Source of the DNA: Xenopus tropicalis
Taxonomy: Eukaryota; Chordata; Amphibia; Anura; Pipidae
Direction: 5' to 3'
DNA: 64,000 bases
NCBI RefSeq assembly: GCF_000004195.4
Contig: NC_030677.2
Span: forward strand, 112,431,036-112,495,035
The notes beneath the pieces were generated by a model that saw only the letters and a program-made list of their open reading frames with translations, was not told where the DNA came from and made no database searches. Within the stretch, counting starts at the first letter, position 1. The number at the start of each line of letters is the position of its first letter. A program made the position numbers and the translations under genes. Shown one piece after another: positions 20,476 to 34,460 of the stretch.

Positions 20476-23400
20476 TATATATACCTTCTAGGATAGTTTT
20501 AAAAAGCAGTCTACGGTGAGCTGAAACTTAGTAGTATGCATTTGGGTGAAAAAAAAAAATCAGACATATTTCCACTGTCCCATCCAATTCATGTTATAGC
20601 TCTGAACAGCAGATCTCAGCACTTAGCCGACCTACATTTTATGGATGACCAGCTGCTAGAAATTATATCCAACCATTATTTGCACACACAGAAGGTCCTT
20701 TTGTACAGGGAAAGTAAACAAAGCTTTAATGTTTTGCTGCATATTGGGATATATTCCTGAGATTGGTTTAAAGATTTTAAATGCATGACTATATTAAGTG
20801 CACCAGAACCTTAGCACTCGACCTATGAATAATGAGGTGCCTTGATATGGCATGTGAGCTTGAAAAATTTGTCCAAATGTGATACTAAACCCTTCATTTT
20901 TCACAAAATAGTGTTTACACAGGTTGAAACTGAGTGCTGGAATTTTTTCTTTTTTATACATACATCTGGTGCTGGAGTAGTACATTTAATAGAGACAGAC
21001 AGTAGAGTAGAAAAAGGAGACAATTTAGAAGAAAATTGTTAGAGCACATTAGGAGAATAACTAAAGCAGCAATTAGGATTCCTGACAGTAGTAACCCATA
21101 CCTAGCTGCTGATACTTTCTAAAATCCAACAAGATGATTCCATAAGAGTTCAAGTACTTTACTCCACAGCACAGGTGTAGAATCTCTACATCAGACAGCT
21201 TTGAAGAAGACAAATTGTAGTAATTATACTAGTAGTAAACCATAAGACAATCTAGGGGTCATTCATGACCGCAAGTGCAATGGGCAAGGTACAATTTTGA
21301 GGTTCAATTGCCATGTTTTACTTATTGACACAGGCTGCTATGGGAATCCTGGAGCTGCTGCCTGGTCCGGAGGTGGCAAAAGCTCCAGGGTTCCCCTGCG
21401 TCAATGGGTACAACTGCACAAACTTCAGATCAGGAGACAAGAGGAAGGCAATGGCACTGAGTGTAACTGTATGGAAGAGTATGTTGATGCAAGTACCTTT
21501 AATGAATGGGATTTTTAATGCTAATCTCACAGTATTTTGAGTTGAAATATATTACATTATCTTACACCTTATTACCCTTTTCAATAGCTTTCTTACCAGC
21601 CAATATCAAACTAACAGCCCAATAGCTTATAAGCTGAGAACAAGACCCCTTTTTGAACAGTGGCACCAAATTAGCAATTCACCAACCTCTCGGCTCCATG
21701 CCAGACTTCAAAGCATTCTGGAAGATTCAAATTTTTGAATATTGAATATATGTTTGAAAGTTGTGGGTCTACAACCCCTTATCTCATCTGAGTTTTCAGT
21801 TTGCTTGCTTCTACTTGGCATTTATCTCTAGGGAACCAGAAACCAGAAGTGACATGGCCAAATATGGTGGCCACCAAACATGCTGCACATCTAAGAAGGG
21901 GCAAAGGGGGTTTACGGGGACATTAATGTAGGTGGGAGTTATTATTTTTCTGTTAAAGTTTAAAGAGAAAATGAAATGTTGATTAGAATAGGTTGCTCTC
22001 TACCATACTTAAAAGTTAGTTCAGGTGAACGACCACTTTTAGGAGATTAGCATACATAACTGTTTCAGTGTAGTGGGTTAACTAGACAATGTACTGCATA
22101 TTTATAAAAATATGTGTTAAAAAGACACCATTTGAGTTCTTGAACAAACTAAGAGCCGTAATAATCCAATAGAGAGCAGCCTGTCCTGCATGACTCCAGT
22201 TGGATAGAACAGAAGCAGATTTAATAATCAGATTAACTCGCTCTGTGGTTGTGTTGATATAAGTTGATATAATAACACAACCAGTGTACACGCTGGTGAT
22301 TTTGAACACAGTGCAGCTGATTTACTAACACTTGGTAAATCTCCCCTAGTGGTTGCTATGAGTTTCTGCACTGAGGTGAATTTGCTTATGTTTGTAAATG
22401 AGCCTCAGGGACATATATTAAGTGAGTAGCCTTGTGCATCTGTATGCCCAGAGAACCTGAAGGGGTTGTTCACCATTAAACTAACAACTGACAACTGACT
22501 CACCATTGCAGTATAGGCCATAATAAGATTTGCTCCACAGTTAGAAGCAGCTGCTTTTAGGCTAATGCCTATGCTTCAAAAATCTGATTGTCGTGCCTAC
22601 ACCTGGAGCCATTCCGTCAGCTCGAGTGCAGGCACAAGTGTCCTACCGGCCCAGTCCGACCGGCCCTCACCAACCCAATAGCAATTTTCTGTAGCATTTT
22701 ATGGCAGCCCCTCTGGCATCTTCTAGAATCCACAGTCCGGGCCTCTAGGTCAATGCGCCTGTTATGTTGTATGTATTAAATTTATTATAATTGACTTAAA
22801 CCGAATTGTAAGAATATATTGTTAGGACATTAGACATATATTAGTCCTGCCTGGATGGACTGAAAACCCATTTTACACCTGAAATATGCATTTGGTGTTC
22901 CAGTCACTTCATATTTTATGGACTGGCTAAATGGTTTATTTGAGTCTTTGGCCTCCCTGACAGCACAAGACATAAAAGAAAACACTTGAAGCAGCAGAAA
23001 ATGCTTCTGCTAAACATTTCCCCTTCTGCTAAACCTAATGTGAAACATTTTGATGAAAAACAGACCAAGTTCATATTTGGGATTCCTTAAATACTGCTCC
23101 TGAGAAAGGTGCATTCATCTCCTAGCCAAAAACATATATTCTGACACTAACCCTTTCTCCACTGGACCTGATACACTGGTAAAACATCTAAGTTCAAGGA
23201 ATTAGTTGTCGCTTTAAATCTGACTTATCTCAATACTGATTTTGTCTGTTTTTTTTTTATAATTCTCTTTACCTTGTGCAAATGTTTATGTTAAAGACCA
23301 TATTTGTATGAGTCCTGTATATCAGATTGTTTGCAACTAAAAAACTCAGTATCTCAGTGTAACGCGAGCCCATGTTTTTGTCATAGTGCAAATAAATAAT

Positions 23401-23739
23401 TGTGGTTCAGTTAACTAGTGGATGGAGAGTAGGGATGGACTGTATCTTTGTTGCTGCTGTCAGACTTCCACTAGAGGCAAAAATGTTGATTGGACAAAGC
23501 TTAGAGGGTCATAAAATCAGTGTCGGATTGAAACCCCAGGGGCCCACCAAAAAACTTTAGACCATAGGCCCCAAACTATTTTTCCTCCTTTCCTCACCCA
23601 ACTTCTTTATGCTCCAAGTCTCTTTTACTTACATGCTAGCATCTATTCTTCTATCTATTTGCTGTCAGATTGGGGACCACCTCTCCTATACCAGTCATTG
23701 TAGTCCGATTGTTTAGCCTTGTACCAAATGATCTGATTA
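20476..23739. other. intergenic, mostly unassigned
   Basis: No supported gene. Repeat-like pieces: 22309-22430 (gatttactaacacttgg..., MITE-like), 22461-22500 (a ggggttgttcaccattaaac terminus) and 23520-23640 (related to 29885-29995). The 73-codon ORFs at 21297-21540 overlap in two frames and have no recognisable motif. Confidence 0.4.
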
Positions 23740-24125
23740 TTCCGAGTTAACTTTTAGTATGATGTACAGAGTGATATTCTGAAACCATTGGTTTTTAAAT
23801 TATTAAACTTCTTGTTCAACTCTTCAGTTAGGGATTTCAGCAGCTATCTTGTTTCTAGGGTCTAAATTATTCTAGCAATCAGGCAGTGATTTGAATGAGA
23901 GCCTGGAATATTAATAGGAAAGAACCTAAATCGAAAGATAATAAAAAGTAACAATAACAGTCAGTGACCCTATTTGAAAGTTGGAGAGATTCAGAAGATG
24001 ATGCCAAATGATTCATAAACTATACATTATAAGCAATGAAGACCTTTTAAAAGGTTGCTTAGAACTGGCCATTCTGTAACATACTACAAGTTAATTAAAA
24101 GGTGAATTACCCCTTTTGGACATGG
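23740..24125. mobile_element. MITE, 'ttaacttttagtatg' family, copy 1
   Basis: Left block ttaacttttagtatgatg and right block ggccattctgtaacatacta... ggtgaattaccccttt are inverted versions of each other. The same family occurs at 27664-27856, 45645-45860 and 63806-64000. Confidence 0.6.
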
Positions 24126-25371
24126 AGCTAACTTTAAGTGCTTCTTATCTTCTGGAGTGCAAAATTAATACAAATGAAAATGTGAGCCTGTTAAAGTGAT
24201 AATGACACATTCCTACACTTGATAGAAACATGTCAGTATAACTAGTAAAGAAAGGCCAGAATCTATATTTTCAACATATCTACCCCTAAGACATCCCCAG
24301 CGGCTCCCAAAGAGTCAACTAGGCATGTGAAAGCCACTTCAGTCAGTGACACTGCAGTTGGGAAGATTTTCATCTTGCAGGTATCAATAACTTTGCAGCA
24401 CTAAGCAATTAGGGTTCAGTGTGGGGTGTGAAAGAGGACACTGGGGTGTTCCCGTGAAACAGTAAAACATATGCAGGGTCTTTGGGAACATCTGACGCCA
24501 TTATTTGGCCTGATATGTAACATACTTCCTTCTACTAACTTATCTTGGAATCGGCCAGTTAGACCATATGAAATCTGTAATCAAGTGAAAAGATCAGTGT
24601 GCTATTCTTAGCTAAAAAAATTTCTTCAGGATCTCACAAATAAATCATTAAATATCTAAAACAAATAATATCTGTAAAACGTTCACTACAGTCAATTAGA
24701 TTTGTTTTATTGTTCTTTGTGGCAACATTTTAGGGTAACAGGCTTTACTTGCAGCAGTTTTACAGTAGATCTGACTTGACAAAGATTTCATCCTGCTAAT
24801 CCTACCCAGTGAGTCTCTCAACTGGAGGCAAAAACATTGACATTTTATTTTAAAAAAAATGTTAGTGCTGAAACATTTCTTAATATGTATTTGGAAATGA
24901 GGTTTAGAAACAAGCAGTGGAAGGTTTCCCCTCTTGCAGGGAACATTGCTTCTTTTTTTTTTCTTTTGCTTTCCAACTATTTGAATGAAAAACTTATAGG
25001 AGAACATGGCATCCCTAATATACCCAAATGTCACAGGGCATGTTTTCGTATGACCACCGCCTTGTTCCATTGCTGATCCCTGGTCAGCTCACAGGGGCGC
25101 TGCTGCCATGAGCCAGTTGAGATCCTTGCCTTATCTGGCAGCGCCCCATGGGTTACTCATGGTAACTAAAGAGCTGAACTTCCAATCACTAGGAATTTCA
25201 ACTCTGCAGAGAGGACAGTTGTGTGGGGGAGTGATGGGGCAGCACTGGACAAACTGCCTCAGCCACAGGGGTTAGGATCGCTCCTGGATGCTCAAATACA
25301 GAAAAAGATATTGCCAGGCAAAAAACAAGTCAGATTCAACCAAGCAAGGGAGCAACAACATGTTTTAAACA
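24126..25371. other. intergenic, nothing recognised
   Basis: No supported gene. The 124-codon minus-strand ORF at 24696-25070 has no recognisable domain and is low complexity. Confidence 0.4.
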
Positions 25372-25810
25372 AACAGTAACACCAAAAATGAAAGTATTTA
25401 AAAGTAATTAAAATATAAAATACAGTTGCCCTGCACTGGCAACGACTGTGTGTTTGCTTTAGAAAGAATGCTATAGTTAATAGAAAAAAATTGATATGTA
25501 GCTATGGGGGCAGTCATCCATGCTGGAAAAATTAAAAAGGTGCAGGTTACATGGAAGATTACAGATATTTTTGTAGAATACAATAGTGTTTTAAATAGCT
25601 TATCTGTTATCTGCTGTGTAGCCTGTGCCTTTTCTCTTTTTTTCCAGCTTGAATGACTGCCTTTTGGCTATACAGCAGCTTATTTATATAAACTATAGCA
25701 ATCTTTTTAAAGCAAACACACTACTTTTATCAGTGCAACAACAGCAGTACATTATATTTTAATTACTTTAAAACAAATCCATTATTTAATGTAACTGTTC
25801 CTTCAAAATG
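25372..25810. mobile_element. MITE with long inverted arms, 'aacagtaacaccaaaaatga' family
   Basis: Left arm (aacagtaacaccaaaaatga ... ggtgcaggttacatgg) and right arm (gcctgtgccttttctc ... ttactttaaaac ... taactgttcctt) are inverted copies of about 190 bp around a short centre near 25595. A half element of the same family is at 30300-30537. Confidence 0.75.
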
Positions 25811-27663
25811 GTTTTAGTCTCCAAGTAAAGAAGGCTGAAATAACCCACTGAAGCAATCCTGACAACTGTCATGTATTTGGCACTGCCCTGCTCTTGGGCT
25901 AGAAGGGTAGAACATCATCCAGGTTCCAGGTAGGAAATGAGCAGGGTTCAGAAACAATCAGCCTCAGAGTGGGAGCTAAGTTGGAACACATTGCACAGGT
26001 TTTAGTTTTTGTTGGGGGTGACACAACATTATACAACCCTCATCAAGTCCAAATAAATGGGTTAAATTGCCTTCCACAAATCTAGTTAAGGGTGACTTTA
26101 GTCCTTTATTTTTGTACAAAGCTCAGATATAATTCAGGATTCCTGCTAATATTGTTCTCTTTCCAGCTATGTAATATAAGGTACAGTTTAAGCTAAGCTC
26201 AAACTAGCTAATTATTGTACAATTATAGGGGGTAATGTAACACATGGCTACTTGTCTATTAACCCATAGCAAGCAATCAAGTAACTATGATTTAATGTGC
26301 TCTAAAATTGCAAATTCATTTCTGACAATTGTAATCTTTAAAGGGAGTGTTAGATCATTTATTTTCTTGTACAACGCAAACACATTTTTCTACTTTGTGT
26401 GTGTTGGCTCTCAGCTGATTTGTCATTTTTGGCTAAAATACAGTACAAATCTTATGCCAATTATCTGTTTAGTTCTGAGATGGATTGGTAACACATGGGA
26501 GACACACACCTTTTGTCAGTGTGAACATGGCGTAGGTTGGGCACAACCGCTGCCCTTTAGGCAAACAAAGTCCTATATCCACCCACGGAATGATAACAAT
26601 GTTTGAGTTTCCCCATTGCACCCATTAAGGAACAACTGGGGACTCTAGTTTGCATGCTTCATTGTTGTTTGTATATCATTTTCTGCTCTCTAAAAAGTAA
26701 GTGTACTCTGGTATCACCTGGTGCAAACAAAAGTAAAGCTAGTTTTAGGTCATGTGCCTTCATGTGTAAGAAGGCCATAATTGGTTGATATACTTGCCCC
26801 AAACCATGAGCAATAGAGATTTGCATGTTTCTGGCTATGAAGTCCCAGGCAGTCTATTAATGGTGGTATATACAGGGGTTTTGCCTTTAATTTTACAATG
26901 TAAGCTCCAGGGAAGGTGTCGCTAAACTGGGAATTTATTTTCTCTATTTAAAGAATCTTGCTGCTGGGACCAGTATACTGGAGTGTTTGGCAGGTGGGTC
27001 CATCCCACTGGTCCAGCTCACATATTGACTTGTCTTGTGGAAAGGTATTTAATGTTAGGGAGGTCTCTCTGAGCAGGACACAAAGCAGGATTGCAGGAAC
27101 TCACATAGGGGCTGGGGTGCTCTCTTTTGCTGCAAGAAGCAGTGACTAAAAGATTGACTGAGAAATTGAGTATAGCCAGGAGCTGGAGCAACCCCCTAAA
27201 GAATAAACAAGTATTATAAGTAAAGGGATGACCCCAACATTTACTGATAGTCCACAAGGTTATTTTTATAATTTATGCTTTTTTGTATACTGAGATCAAT
27301 AAATCATTTATAATTAAAAAAATGTCTGTTGTAAATTTAGCAAGCTTACAATTATATGATGTGCTACACCATCCTCAATAGAAATGAGGGGGTGACAGTA
27401 CTGAGAAATTAGCAAGCTTCTGGGACAACTGGGACTTTTAAACCAAATGAGAGTTTAGTTTATATGGATTGCTGGAAGGGGGCACAATGTCTGCATCTTA
27501 TTACATAAGCCTGTCGGCAAAATGTCCAGGCTTTTTTGGCATGGAAGTAGGACAAGGTGATATCAGGTTGGCAAGCATTCCAAAGAGAATGTATCATACC
27601 TGTGGTGCTGAAATACAATAGTTTTAATTTTAAGGGCCAAAATATACCTACTACATTACTCCA
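25811..27663. other. intergenic, nothing recognised
   Basis: No supported gene. A fragment at 26260-26285 (aacccatagcaagcaatcaa) belongs to the MITE family at 28903-29062. Confidence 0.4.
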
Positions 27664-27856
27664 TTAAAGAGGTTGTTAACTTTTAGATTACCTTTTAGTA
27701 TGACATAGATATTAATAGACACTTTGCAACTAGTTTTCATTTTTAATTTTTTGTGTTTTTAGGTATTTAGTTAGTTCATTTAGTTAAGCAGCTCTCCACA
27801 TTGGAACCTCTTGTTTACCTTAGCAACTAGTCAGTGAGAGAAAGGTGAACCACTCC
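27664..27856. mobile_element. MITE, 'ttaacttttagtatg' family, copy 2
   Basis: Left ttaaagaggttgttaacttt, right gagaaaggtgaaccactcct then tta, inverted termini of the kind seen at 23740-24125. Confidence 0.5.
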
Positions 27857-27968
27857 TTTAATGTTGTTTTCTCTGGAAAACATGATTAGTCTGTACATTA
27901 GAGGGGGTTATAGACAGATAGGGGGTGTCCTTTTTTCCCATAAAACTTTCATTTGAAGCAGCATAGAT

Positions 27969-28222
27969 GGTTTTCAAGGCGAGGGCAGTGAGCTTGGGGA
28001 ATGCCCTTCCTAGTGATGTAATGGCAGATTCTGTTAATGCTTGGATGGAGGGGCTTGGGTGAGTTCTTGAACAAGCATAGTATCCAAGGCTATTGGTATA
28101 TATGGTTTATGTATGTGAGTGTATAGATGGGTCAGTATAGGTTTGTATGTGCTGGGTTTGCTTGGAAGGGTTGACCTTGATGGACATTGGTCTTTTTTCA
28201 ACCCTGACTATGTAAATATGTA
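27969..28222 (+). mobile_element. LINE2-like 3' end
   Basis: Contains gagggcagtgagcttgggga, atggcagattctgttaatgc, ttggatggaggggcttgg and the tail ggttgaccttgatggacatt then cttttttcaaccctgacta. I recognise this order as the 3' UTR of a LINE2-type element abundant in amphibians. It is 5'-truncated, with no coding part. Confidence 0.65.
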
Positions 28223-28902
28223 TGAAGTTCTACAGAAAATGGTTCTGGTGCCACAAACTTTCCAAAAAACTACTTTAGAAGAGGGTTTGTATTGATGAGT
28301 CTTATAATGTACCAAACATGGGGAAATTGAGCAGAGGATAATGAGGATAAAAATAGCAAAAAGCTTTCACCTTATCTAGAGTTTCAGATAGTCAAATGAA
28401 TTTTTATAGCAGGTGAGGTGGAGCCAAGAGTATGGTCGGGCATGGCCTTCTGGAAATCAGTATACTATTGATCTAATCTACTAATAGAAGGGCTGATGCT
28501 AAAACTAAAGTGTATTGATTTTTTCACGGAATCAGCAGTAATACCTTACCCAGGGCAGTGTTTTCTTAACAATTTACCTACAAAGCATGTTGCAAAATAT
28601 TAAGATTGAAAAAAAAATGAAGAATTGAGCCAAATATATACATTATTACAGTGGACAAGTCTCTGGTATGTACTTTGTAGGAACAAAGGGGCAGACATTC
28701 TGGAGAAAAGTCAGGGCAATGCAATATACTGCTGGAGTATTGCTTTACATTCCAGACAATGCAGTTTTTATTGTACATAATATCTCATGTTCCAGTAAAA
28801 GTACAATTTATTTATACAGTGGAAGATTCTGGCTTGTATAGCTTGCCAAGCTATGGAACTTTTGGAAGCGTGACTTCAAGGGTTTTAGAGCTCTATTGGA
28901 GA

Positions 28903-29062
28903 CTATGGGGGTTATATAATAGGCACAAAGGCTTCCCAAGTGAAGTAACCCATATCTACCAATCAGTAGGTAGAATTTACTGGTCACCTGTTTCAAAGCA
29001 AATACCTTGTTAGTTGCTATGGGTTACTGCTCCGGGGCAAATCTAGTGCCTTTAATTGTGTA
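28903..29062. mobile_element. MITE, 'aagtaacccatatctaccaa' family
   Basis: aagtaacccatatctaccaa and ttagttgctatgggttactg are inverted arms around ggtagaatttactggtcacc. Fragments are also at 26260 and possibly 45400. Confidence 0.6.
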
Positions 29063-29431
29063 TGGGGGTCAGCCTGCATTCTCTTTGATTTACAAGTGCA
29101 CTAAAACTGCCCATTTGGATAGCTATACCTTCAGCTGAACTGGTGAACCATGATCACTGTGGGTGGAAGTACAGTGTGGTCATATTGTGGTTCAATTTGG
29201 TGTGATTATTCAGGACATTTGCCTACTTTGGTGATCCAATGTGCATTCAGACAGAGACCTAAGGCTACTTCCGTATCTGTGCATTACAATCTTTTATCAT
29301 TTTTGGCGGTTTTACAACAAGGATATAATATAACAAAATCTGTGGTAGCCCTAACACAACAATATCCAGCTTTTGGTCCCATTATATTTAGGTGGAACCA
29401 TTGTTTTTTATGTAGGTTATATAATATAAAA

Positions 29432-29660
29432 TACAGGTATGTGACCTGTTATGCAGAATGCTTGTGACCTGGGGTTTTCCAGATAACAGATCTTTCCATA
29501 ATTTGTATCTCCTTACCTAAGTCTACTTTAAATAATTTAACTATTGAATAAACCCAATAGGAATGTTTTGCCTTCAATAGGGATTGATGGCCTTCCTCTA
29601 ATTTGGAGTTTTCTGGATAACAGGTTTCTGAAAAATAGATCCCATATCAGTATTCTATAC
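29432..29660. mobile_element. MITE, 'tacaggtat' family, copy 3
   Basis: tacaggtatgtgacctg, 'ggggttttccagataacaga' and the inverted right side 'ttctggataacaggtttctg' place it with 4496-4797; internally deleted. Confidence 0.7.
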
Positions 29661-30001
29661 ATGAATGATAAAAACACACGGTAATGTGTGCCTTCCTTTT
29701 TGTGTATTTTTTTTTTCATAATAATGTTTATACATCTTGAATGGTGTTCCCTGTCTGAGGCCAGCAATATAAAGTAGCACCCACACTCAAAGATATAATT
29801 CAAATATGGAGAGTGCACACAAAGAGCTAGGCCCTTTTAGGGTTGTTATAAGTGAAGTGAGTCAGTGTGGACATACATAAGATCAATACCAGAGGCACAC
29901 CAGGAAACCTTAAACCACAGATCTACTTTTCAAACTATTTTTCCTCTTTGTTTACTCACCTTCTTTAGTTTCTCAGTCTGTTCTCTTTACCTACTCTAAT
30001 G

Positions 30002-30244
30002 CAGTGATCCCCAACCAGTGGCTAGTGAGCAACAGGTTACTCACCACCCTCTTTGGCGTTGCTCCCAGTGGCACAGAGACTCCAATCACAGCCTCCTACA
30101 GATCAACAGCCCACACAGGACTACCAAATAGCCAATCACAGTCTTTATATGGCATCCCCAAGAACTTTTTTTATGCTTGGGTGGCTCACCAACACTTTTT
30201 AAATCCAAGTATGGATCACTAGTAACAAAGACTGGGGATCTCTG
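30002..30244. mobile_element. hAT-type MITE, 'gatccccaaccagtgg' family, copy 2
   Basis: Element cagtgatccccaacc...actggggatctctg is flanked by the 8-bp direct repeat ctctaatg (29994-30001 and 30245-30252). CAG...CTG termini with 8-bp duplications are characteristic of hAT transposons. Non-autonomous, 243 bp. Confidence 0.85.
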
Positions 30245-30299
30245 CTCTAATGCATACATCTATTTCTCTTCTTTATCCTCATACAGAAATGTATATGAC

Positions 30300-30537
30300 A
30301 GATAAACCCTGTAGAATACAATGGTGTCTTATCTGTTATCTGCTATGTAACCTGTGCCTTTTCTCCTTTTTTCCAGCTTGAATGGCTGCCCCCATGGCTA
30401 CACAGCAGCTTATTTATATACACTATAGTAGTGTTCCTGAAGCAAACACATCAGTTTTAACAGTGCAGGGCCACAGTACATTATATTTCAATTACTTTAA
30501 AACACTTTCATTTTTTGGTGTTACTGTTCCTTTAATG
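30300..30537. mobile_element. half MITE, same family as 25372-25810
   Basis: atctgttatctgctatgtaa, gcttgaatggctgcccccat, ttactttaaaacactttcat and ggtgttactgttccttta follow the right arm of 25372-25810. The left arm is missing. Confidence 0.7.
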
Positions 30538-30552
30538 TATTCTACTTTTCAG

Positions 30553-30611
30553 CACTGCGTACATAAGTAGCGCTTTATAAATAAAGATATACATACATAC
30601 ATACATACATG
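30553..30611 (+). repeat. SINE/LINE tail with (ATAC)n
   Basis: tagcgctttataaataaaga followed by tatacatac repeated to 30609, a retroposon tail grown into a short microsatellite. Confidence 0.55.
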
Positions 30612-31445
30612 CAGATAGAGCAAAGTGCCTTTAACTTCACACTGTAAAGCATGCCTCAGCACAGCAGAGTATCAAGGCATCAGTGCGATGATGATCTATT
30701 TCAATGAAGTGACAAGGTGGCCCATAGTGAGCTATCAGAGGCCAATGCAAAGTATAATTATCATACAGTGTGTAAGCATGTGTAATACTTAATGTATAAA
30801 ACCATTTTAGACATGCATAAATGAAAATAAAATTTCACATATAAAGGTTTGACTTTCGTGTGGAACATGTTTGTCTATAAAGCAAGAGCTTTTACACGTA
30901 GGTCATGTTATAAGAGCCAACTCTTTCGTGCCACAAATTCCCAAGAGAATGCCCAGCGGATATTTTCTTGCTGTAACTTCTCAAATGGTTTGGCATCTCT
31001 ATGTTTATTTATAGTTCTTCAAAGGGATTCCCCTCTTCTGTCTGCCAACAAAGGCTGGGGTTGTTTAGGAATCCAGTTTTGCAAGTTTGATACAGGGTTA
31101 AGCTTGTGCATGTTTTTGTCTTTTTTTTTCTTTGTATTAAATAACAGAGGCAGGATTAGAGAAAGACTAATATCTCATTTTCATTTGTCAAAAAGACTGC
31201 TGCATTTAGTGTAAATACTGTCAGATTTTCATCATCAGTGTCTCAATCAAAAATATGTGAAATGGTTCAAAGACAATGACTAGACATGTTACTCAATATG
31301 ATGGATTTAGAATTCTTAGCACAACTTAGAAACTATAATTTAATATCCAAACACTAATGTCACACAAAAGTTGTTGTTAGCCCTTTGCAACATTGGTTGC
31401 TAAGTGATAAAATTGCCCCCTGTCTCTTCCCATTTTGGGGAACTG
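30612..31445. other. intergenic, nothing recognised
   Basis: No supported gene; the 121-codon ORF at 30849-31214 has no recognisable domain. Confidence 0.4.
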
Positions 31446-31600
31446 AAGTCAGGCCCGGACTGGGATTCAAAATAGTCCCTGACATTCAAATACAGAGAGG
31501 CCCAAACAGCCCCCCCACAGACGCAATAAATAGTGACTGTCTATGACATCTTACAGCAGTCAAAATGCCAAAATTCACAGATTGCCAGATAAAGTTGCAG
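31446..31600. mobile_element. MITE, 'cccggactgg' family, copy 2
   Basis: caggcccggactgggattca, aggcccaaacagcccccc, aataaatagtgactgtctat and cacagattgccag, in inverted order relative to 15432-15566. Confidence 0.7.
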
Positions 31601-34460
31601 CACACCTTCACCTCTGTTGCCTTGCGACAATGAAAGGCATGGTGAAAATGCCAATAAGTGAAATACTGTAAATGCTAATAAACATAGCACCCTGTATGAA
31701 ATAACAATGCATTCTTGGAGCAATGCACCAGTACTTCATCTTAGTAAAGTTTCCACTTTATTCAGTCTTCAATGCAGTATCATTATGGCCACAAGGAGTG
31801 GGGATCCAATATACTGTAATGACATCAACACAAATCTGGGAACAAATGTCAAAACAGAGCTCACAATTCCATCCATTGCACTGCTTACATGTATATTTAA
31901 CCTTTAACCATTTCATGGCTACCCAAGTGGAGGAGATGCCACGCCAGTATGCCTGAGAACTCTTTGTATGACATCAATTTTTCCTTAACAGTCCCACTCT
32001 CAAATAGGCTAAATTTTTAATAGGTGACCAGCTTAATGCACAGAATGTCTTAATATCCTATATATATTGATAATGGGTTAGTGCACAGTACTCTGCACCA
32101 AACCTCTGCATTGAGACTGGCACATTTATATAGAGATAGCAGGTATATAATGTATTTGTATTTGTGTAAGCATTAAGCTACCAAGAGATGCCCTCCCACG
32201 AAATTTCCCTTTTTTGCTATAGTTTATACAGAAGCAGTGGCCGGCTCCATGTTGTAGCTCCCATCCTTCCAAGCTACAGTTAGGTGATCCCAGTGGGCCA
32301 ATAAAACGGCAACCACTTGGGGGTTTAAAACTTCAAAGCAAGCAAGTTGCAGTTTAAACTCAGTGCCTTTGCAAAATGTATAATGAAGATGTACAATGCT
32401 GCATACACCAATAATGATGGCATATGTTGCAGGTCTGATGCACCTGGCAGGATTTTCTAATAAAGTTATACATTATGCTATCATCTGTTAAAAATGTTTT
32501 AGATTACTAGCAATTAGGTCTCTGGTGACTTTATGTTCTTTCCTTATCAGCTTATACTACATAGAACTTCCACTTTTGCCATTTTAGCAGTCAGATGAAT
32601 TATGATAATGCAGGGGTTAATAGGATAGACCTAGCCAGAGACACAACGAGACAGGATTATCTCAGTATTTCATATATACAAAGATACACATACATATGGT
32701 TGCTAGAGAAACACAAGGAAATCCTGCGTCATAAAAGGCATGGAGGAAAGCCCTCTCGATATGATCCACATAATCTGCGGTTAGACTGCATTCCTGGGCT
32801 GTTTGTAAGCAGCCTGCACGGCCAAAGAATGTACTGATGCAAGAAGCTGCAATGTACTGTGAGAGGTGGATCACCATGAGGAGTGGCAAGCACAAGGTCC
32901 AAGTTCACCTCTGCATAAGGAGTGCAGAATAAATAGGATCTGCTGAAGGGGATTTCCTTAACCCCTGGGGCAGGCCAAGGCAAGATGTTGAGGTTGCACA
33001 AGGGCATGACTGTACATTCAGTAAAGGAGTGGCAATCACACAATGCCATCGTAAGCAAAAGTGACTCTAGGAAAATAATACTCACTAGGATGAGAGCTGT
33101 TTATTAGAGTGCCTCAAACAGGGTGATATTACCTACTCTACTGCTAAGCTGTGTTAGAGGGCATACCAACACCAGGCCAATAAGCCCATATTAGCCCTTC
33201 AGGAACTGTATGCAGTTTAGTTTTATTATTCTCTATGCAGAGAATATCATTATTTTTATTCTGGTTGTTGTGCCCATGACCAGAAGTGACGTCATATGCA
33301 GCTGCGTGCCACCAGATGTGATGCCATGTGCAACTGGTATTCTGAAGCTGCTGATTTCTACTCACGTGCATTTGCTCCATATGTGCGCCCACATTTAAAG
33401 GGAACCTTTTCTAAAAAATGTTGAAAATCTTTAAATAGAATGCTGCAGGATGGCGGGAAATCTGGGGAGAGGGCACCAAAATATGGTAACTCTTGAAGAA
33501 ATAGGGGGGATTTGGGTCGTTTTGACCACCACTGCCATCCAGAATTTACATGGAGGGCCACCAGTCACTGCTATATGTCATTCAGCCAGGGTGCATTCCT
33601 TGAATGATGATAGACGGGTGTTTTGTTTGCCACTATTTGTCAAGCCCAAGGCTTGGTGGCAGCCCCTTTCCTTTAAATGGAACTTGGAATCCTTTGAAAT
33701 TTGTCAGAACACACAGTCATTCTGAATATAAACCAAGGTAGTAACTGTGATTATGGAAAGACATTACCAAACAACCAGATCTTGGCATAGGCACAGGGCA
33801 CATATGCAGGCACTTTGGTAAGATAATTTTATGCAGTGCCACTGTTGCAAGCAGCAGCCTAGCAAGCTGTACAGTAATAGTGAACACCATGCTTCCCTTT
33901 CACCTATTGCTGCCACTACACCTCTGTAACCACTGTTATTGCTTTGATTTGCTCATTTACCCTCTATAAATACCTGTTGTACAATAAAGCCTGAGCTCTG
34001 CACTGAAGAGGATAAGAACTAATGTTTATAGAAATTCTTATCACTGCCTCTGCCACAATCCACACCCCTGGGAAACCTTTAGCATGGAGCATGAAAAACA
34101 ACATTTTTCTCAGATTCTTCAAAACATTGTATGCTGAGGAGATTTGGGTGTGATGTTTGATTAGTGATGCTGCACTACAGCTAAGCCAGTTTGGTGCTAT
34201 AAAAAAAGGATAAACCAGACTCAGTATTTTAAAGTTTGTTAGATACAGGAAAAGGATACCTTTATACCACTTTTGTTATTTTTTATTTCAAAAGGGTTAC
34301 CCTGTAAACAAAGTTTGTTAGGAAACTCAGACCCTGTATTGTACTGTATTGTATATGCTATAGGGTGAATACACTTGGAGCAACAGTACTACAGCATTGT
34401 CTATTTCTGTAGCCACAACAATTAGCTGTTACTAGTAGTTCCATGTGTCTTCGCCCTTAC
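31601..34460. other. intergenic; possible LTR-like or promoter-like patch near 33960
   Basis: No supported gene. At 33961-33992 'ctctataaatacctgttg' is followed within 20 bp by aataaa, a TATA-plus-polyA spacing often seen in LTRs, but no TG...CA borders or target duplication could be found. Confidence 0.35.

Noticed and set aside
24696..25070. 124-codon minus-strand ORF (Lys/Cys-rich)
   Set aside because: No known motif, low complexity, in intergenic sequence with no splice context.
33961..34080. Second LTR
   Set aside because: TATA and polyadenylation signals are close together, but no TG...CA borders or target duplication could be found.
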